A DNA stretch of 8,259 nt from UMGS755 sp045597205 (GTDB lineage: Bacteria > Bacillota > Clostridia > UBA1381 > UBA9506), in the NCBI GenBank assembly GCA_045597205.1, contig JAZODT010000079.1, forward strand, positions 1-8,259, written 5' to 3'. The translations under genes were made by a program, and so were the position numbers. Shown here one piece after another: positions 5,645-8,259 of this stretch (position 1 is the stretch's first letter; each line of letters begins with the position of its first letter). The notes beneath the pieces are model-generated. The model saw nothing but the letters and a program-made list of their open reading frames with translations. It did no database searches and was not told the DNA's origin.

Positions 5645-7369
5645 TCATAAACGATTAGATTCGGATATTTGTTGCGGGACATTTGCATTTTCAATGCCGC
5701 TGGCGCTAATGATATGCATGGGTTGCGGCGCAACAGCAGCGGGGATTGGTTCAGAAATCGTGGTAATATCAAAAATACGGCTAAAAATATCGCTAATGTG
5801 TTCAACGGGTACAATGTCAATATTTTGAATGTTTAATCCATTGCGACAGTTTTCTTTGGGCACAAACACTGTTTTAACACCGGCTGCAGCGGCAGCAACT
5901 ATTTTGGTCGTCACGCCGCCAACTGGTTTGACTTTGCCGAGAATAGAAATCTCGCCCGTCATTGCAATACGGTTATGAATTGGAATGCCCATAATGGCAG
6001 AATAAACAGCAGTGACAATGGCAGCGCCGGCAGAAGGGCCGTCTATAGGTGTGCCGCCGGGGAAGTTAATGTGCAGGTGATAGGCACTGCAATCAATGCC
6101 ATAAAACCGTTCTAAAACGGTTATCATGTTTTCTATGGATGCCCGGGCAGAGCTTGCACGAATTAAGCGACCGCCTCTGGCTTCTAATTCCTGGCTTTCC
6201 ACAATGCCGGTAACAGAAAGTTTGCCATTACCGGAAAGGCAGGGCACTGCGGTCACTTCCACGTCCATAACTGTGCCGGCATCGGCGCCGGTGACGGCTA
6301 GGCCATTGACCAAGCCAATATAAGAACGGTCAGTGACTTTCTTTTCGTATCGGGGTGTATAGCGTCCAAATTCAGCAACCCACTGCACATCAGTTGGGGT
6401 GATTTCTAAGCGATTTTCCAGTTGGGCAACGCTGCCAGCAATTTGCACAATATTAACGGTGTCACGGCCGTTTTGGGCATATTCACAAACTAGGTCTAAA
6501 GAGGTGTTGTCAATCATAAAATTGCCTTTTTGGGCGGCATTTTTTGCAATCATTCGCAAATTTTCTGTTGACAACGAAGTAAAAAATATTTCCACACAAC
6601 GGGAACGGAGCGCCGGCGGAATGTCCTCCGGTCCACGGGTAGTAGCACCGATTAAACGAAAATCGGCGGGCAGACCTTTTTGAAAAATTTCGTGCACATG
6701 AGGCGGAATGTCTTTGTTGCCGGAGGCATAATAAGCGCTTTCTAAAAACACGGTCCGGTCTTCTAACACTTTTAATAACTTATTCATTTGAGTGGGATGC
6801 AATTCACCGATTTCATCAAGGAACAAAATGCCTCCGTGTGCTTTTGTGACAGCACCTGGCTTAGGCTGGGGAACACCGGCGGGACCGTAGGCACCAGCCC
6901 CCTGATAAATAGGGTCGTGAACAGAGCCGATTAAGGGGTCGGCAATACCACGCTCATCAAAACGCAGGGTAGTGGCATCCATCTCGATAAATTTAGCACC
7001 TTGTCGAAAAGGAGAAACATCAGAACGGATGGCTTCTTGCAAAACAGCACGGGCAGCCGCTGTTTTACCTACACCGGGTGGTCCGTAAATTAAAATGTGT
7101 TGCGGGTTGGGGCCGCATAATGCTGCTTTTAAGGCTTTAATACCATCGGTCTGACCAAGTACTTCTGAAAGGTTGGCAGGGCGGGTGGTTTCGGATAATG
7201 GTTTTGTCAGTTTAATTTGTTTTAATCGGTGCAATTTGTCAAGTTCACGCAGCGAGTCACTTTCAAGACCTGATTTGCTTTGATGCTGACCACGCAACAT
7301 ATTAAAAAAATACATTCCCATGACAATCGTTAAAAAAAGCTGTAAAAGAATTAAAACGGTATTAAACAA
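5645..7369 (-). CDS. lonB: Membrane-anchored ATP-dependent protease LonB
   Basis: A 574-residue protein closely resembling Bacillus LonB (about 550 residues). Residues 4-24 are a hydrophobic anchor, which replaces the large N-terminal domain of LonA. The AAA+ module follows: Walker A 'GPPGVGKT' (96-103), Walker B 'ILFLDEIGEL' (181-190), and arginines in 'PALRSRC' (252-258). 'DERGIADPLIGSVHDPIYQG' (138-157) is strongly LonB-like. The protease domain has catalytic S446 in 'DGPSAG' and K489 in 'KPVGGVTTK', with the 43-residue spacing of the Lon Ser-Lys dyad. It should degrade damaged or regulatory proteins at the membrane using ATP. In Bacillus subtilis it is linked to the forespore, so its presence hints at, but does not prove, sporulation. 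The start is TTG 7369, with AGGAGG (7385-7380) 10 bases upstream; no in-frame ATG lies at the right place. The tail after about residue 540 is low-complexity and slightly longer than in Bacillus. Unlike in Bacillus, lonA is not adjacent. Confidence 0.96.
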   Translation of the reverse strand: MFNTVLILLQLFLTIVMGMYFFNMLRGQHQSKSGLESDSLRELDKLHRLKQIKLTKPLSETTRPANLSEVLGQTDGIKALKAALCGPNPQHILIYGPPGVGKTAAARAVLQEAIRSDVSPFRQGAKFIEMDATTLRFDERGIADPLIGSVHDPIYQGAGAYGPAGVPQPKPGAVTKAHGGILFLDEIGELHPTQMNKLLKVLEDRTVFLESAYYASGNKDIPPHVHEIFQKGLPADFRLIGATTRGPEDIPPALRSRCVEIFFTSLSTENLRMIAKNAAQKGNFMIDNTSLDLVCEYAQNGRDTVNIVQIAGSVAQLENRLEITPTDVQWVAEFGRYTPRYEKKVTDRSYIGLVNGLAVTGADAGTVMDVEVTAVPCLSGNGKLSVTGIVESQELEARGGRLIRASSARASIENMITVLERFYGIDCSAYHLHINFPGGTPIDGPSAGAAIVTAVYSAIMGIPIHNRIAMTGEISILGKVKPVGGVTTKIVAAAAAGVKTVFVPKENCRNGLNIQNIDIVPVEHISDIFSRIFDITTISEPIPAAVAPQPMHIISASGIENANVPQQISESNRL

Positions 7370-7379
7370 AGAAAAAGCG

Positions 7380-7385
7380 CCTCCT
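7380..7385 (-). promoter_or_regulatory. Ribosome binding site for the TTG start of lonB
   Basis: On the minus strand AGGAGG (7385-7380) precedes TTG (7369-7367) by 10 bases. The residues that follow match the LonB membrane anchor, so the rare start codon is likely real. Confidence 0.8.
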
Positions 7386-7405
7386 GTTCATCTGGAAAAA
7401 GGTTT

Positions 7406-7430
7406 GTAGCGAGAGGAGAACTCCCGCTAC
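7406..7430 (-). terminator. Hairpin between pcrA and lonB, possible weak terminator or lonB leader hairpin
   Basis: GTAGCGAGAG (7406-7415) and CTCCCGCTAC (7421-7430) pair over 10 positions with one A-C mismatch around a 5-base loop. On the minus strand a run of five Ts begins five bases after the stem, and a run of five As precedes it; these can pair to lengthen the stem. That gap makes it weaker than the other two terminators here. It may end pcrA transcripts or, if lonB is transcribed from the gap, sit in the lonB leader. Confidence 0.45.
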
Positions 7431-7444
7431 AGTATTTTTCATTT

Positions 7445-7473
7445 AGTATAAACAGTTGCGCAAAAAATATTGA
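7445..7473 (-). promoter_or_regulatory. Weak candidate promoter for lonB
   Basis: On the minus strand TATACT (7450-7445, 5/6 to the -10 consensus) lies 17 bases after TCAATA (7473-7468), a poor -35 match (3/6). It lies between the pcrA stop and the leader hairpin. I see no clear sporulation-sigma-factor promoter. lonB may instead depend on read-through from pcrA. Confidence 0.25.
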
Positions 7474-7493
7474 TTTTTAAATAAACTTTATCA

Positions 7494-8259
7494 TTAATTT
7501 TCTTTTGTCAGTTTGGCAAATGAGCCCAACATGGTTTTTGTTCCTAATTCATCGAAAGCAATTTCTAGCTGCACATCGCTGCCGGTGGGGGTGACAGAAA
7601 TAATCATGCCACGGCCAAATTTTTTATGTAATACCAAATCACCGGGGGCATAGGCTGCAGCGGCTTTCTTTTTCGCTTCCTTATCTTTAGAAAGAGCAGA
7701 GAGTAGTGTTTGTGTGTTATCATAAAACTGATAATCCTGTTTCTTTTTTGGGGCGTCTGCTATGCGTGGGGGTTCTTTTACCAAAGCGTTTAAGCAGGGC
7801 AAGGGAATTTCCTCTAAAAAGCGGGAGGGCATGGTATAACCACCGCTGTCATAACGGTTTCGGTATGCTGCATGAGAAAGAATTAAATGATTTTTGGCAC
7901 GGGTGATGCCCACATAGCACAAGCGGCGCTCTTCTTCAATATCATCTTCTGCTAAGGATTTAAAACCGGGGAACAATCCTTCCTCTAACCCACAGAGAAA
8001 AACAAGGGGAAATTCAAGACCTTTAGCACTGTGCAATGTCATTAAAACAACACTGTCAGCCGTTTCGTCATAGTTATCCACGTCTGAAATTAAGGCGGTC
8101 AGTTCCAAAAATCCTGCCAGTGTAGGCTCAGAATCATTGCGTTCATATTCAAGTACAGCATTTACAAGTTCGTTAATATTATCCATTCGGATTTGATTTT
8201 CAATAGAATCGTCCATCAAAAGCATAGCACGATAACCGCTGTCTTCCAGCACCTTTTCA
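7494..8259 (-). CDS. pcrA: ATP-dependent DNA helicase PcrA/UvrD, C-terminal part (5' end beyond window)
   Basis: The frame is open to the right edge; 254 codons plus TAA are visible, about the last third of a roughly 730-residue superfamily 1A helicase. Visible helicase motifs are the V region 'MTLHSAKGLEFPLVFL' and the VI region 'EEERRLCYVGITRAK', with the arginine that contacts ATP. After a lysine-rich linker ('PKKKQDYQF', 'KDKEAKKKAAAAY') comes the PcrA C-terminal Tudor-like domain, 'PGDLVLHKKFGRGMIISV' to 'LGSFAKLTKEN'. In Bacillus this domain binds RNA polymerase. The helicase unwinds DNA 3'-5' in repair, plasmid replication and removal of transcription or recombination intermediates. 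The GTG at 8252 is an internal valine codon, not a start. The presence of the Tudor-like tail favours PcrA over Rep. In Bacillus pcrA is followed by ligA; here lonB follows. Confidence 0.95.
   Translation of the reverse strand, partial: EKVLEDSGYRAMLLMDDSIENQIRMDNINELVNAVLEYERNDSEPTLAGFLELTALISDVDNYDETADSVVLMTLHSAKGLEFPLVFLCGLEEGLFPGFKSLAEDDIEEERRLCYVGITRAKNHLILSHAAYRNRYDSGGYTMPSRFLEEIPLPCLNALVKEPPRIADAPKKKQDYQFYDNTQTLLSALSKDKEAKKKAAAAYAPGDLVLHKKFGRGMIISVTPTGSDVQLEIAFDELGTKTMLGSFAKLTKEN

Noticed and set aside
6126..6683. Plus-strand open frames opposite lonB
   Set aside because: lonB is certain over this whole stretch, and these frames have no family features.
7362..7391. Nine-codon frame (MNRRRFFFV) overlapping the lonB start as a possible leader peptide
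   Set aside because: It has no ribosome binding site of its own, and AGGAGG inside it is needed for lonB. Its short length makes chance likely.

Overview
This is an AT-rich window from the chromosome of a low-GC Gram-positive bacterium (Bacillota). The class Clostridia is likely; the genus cannot be named from the sequence. The evidence is a close LonB (the membrane-anchored Lon known from spore-formers), a PcrA with a Gram-positive-type C-terminal domain, a CsaB-type cell-wall pyruvyl transferase, strong GGAGG-type ribosome binding sites and two TTG starts. There is no mobile element, CRISPR array, tRNA or rRNA. The genes are intact apart from the two cut by the window edges.

Layout. (1) 1-181 (+) is the 3' end of a D-3-phosphoglycerate dehydrogenase (serA) with its ACT domain, closed by a hairpin terminator. 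(2) 301-4970 (+) is a well-delimited operon. A near-consensus promoter (TTGAAA-17-TATAAT) precedes a two-domain envelope enzyme in which a GT4 glycosyltransferase is fused to a CsaB-type polysaccharide pyruvyl transferase. Next come the Holliday-junction resolvase homologue ruvX and a secreted N-acetylmuramoyl-L-alanine amidase with copper-amine-oxidase-N and AMIN domains. A strong, probably bidirectional terminator ends the operon. (3) 4984-5565 (-) is a short formate/nitrite-transporter-family membrane protein. Its own promoter is embedded in a perfect 17-bp inverted repeat that looks like an operator. (4) 5645-7369 (-) is lonB, with a TTG start and an N-terminal membrane anchor. (5) 7494-8259 (-) is the C-terminal third of the helicase gene pcrA, which would be transcribed toward lonB.

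How the genes fit together. The plus-strand operon is mainly about the cell envelope. The fused GT4-CsaB protein probably adds a sugar to a secondary cell-wall polymer and ketal-linked pyruvate to it, a modification known to anchor SLH-domain proteins. The amidase is a wall-targeted peptidoglycan hydrolase. RuvX is probably a passenger, tied to the amidase by a 4-base start/stop overlap. On the minus strand, lonB and pcrA are housekeeping or quality-control genes. The FNT gene appears to be separately regulated.

I did not find a clearly new multi-gene system. The best leads are the GT4-CsaB fusion, the promoter-embedded 17-bp inverted repeat before the FNT gene, the short FNT form itself, and the unassigned middle region of the amidase.
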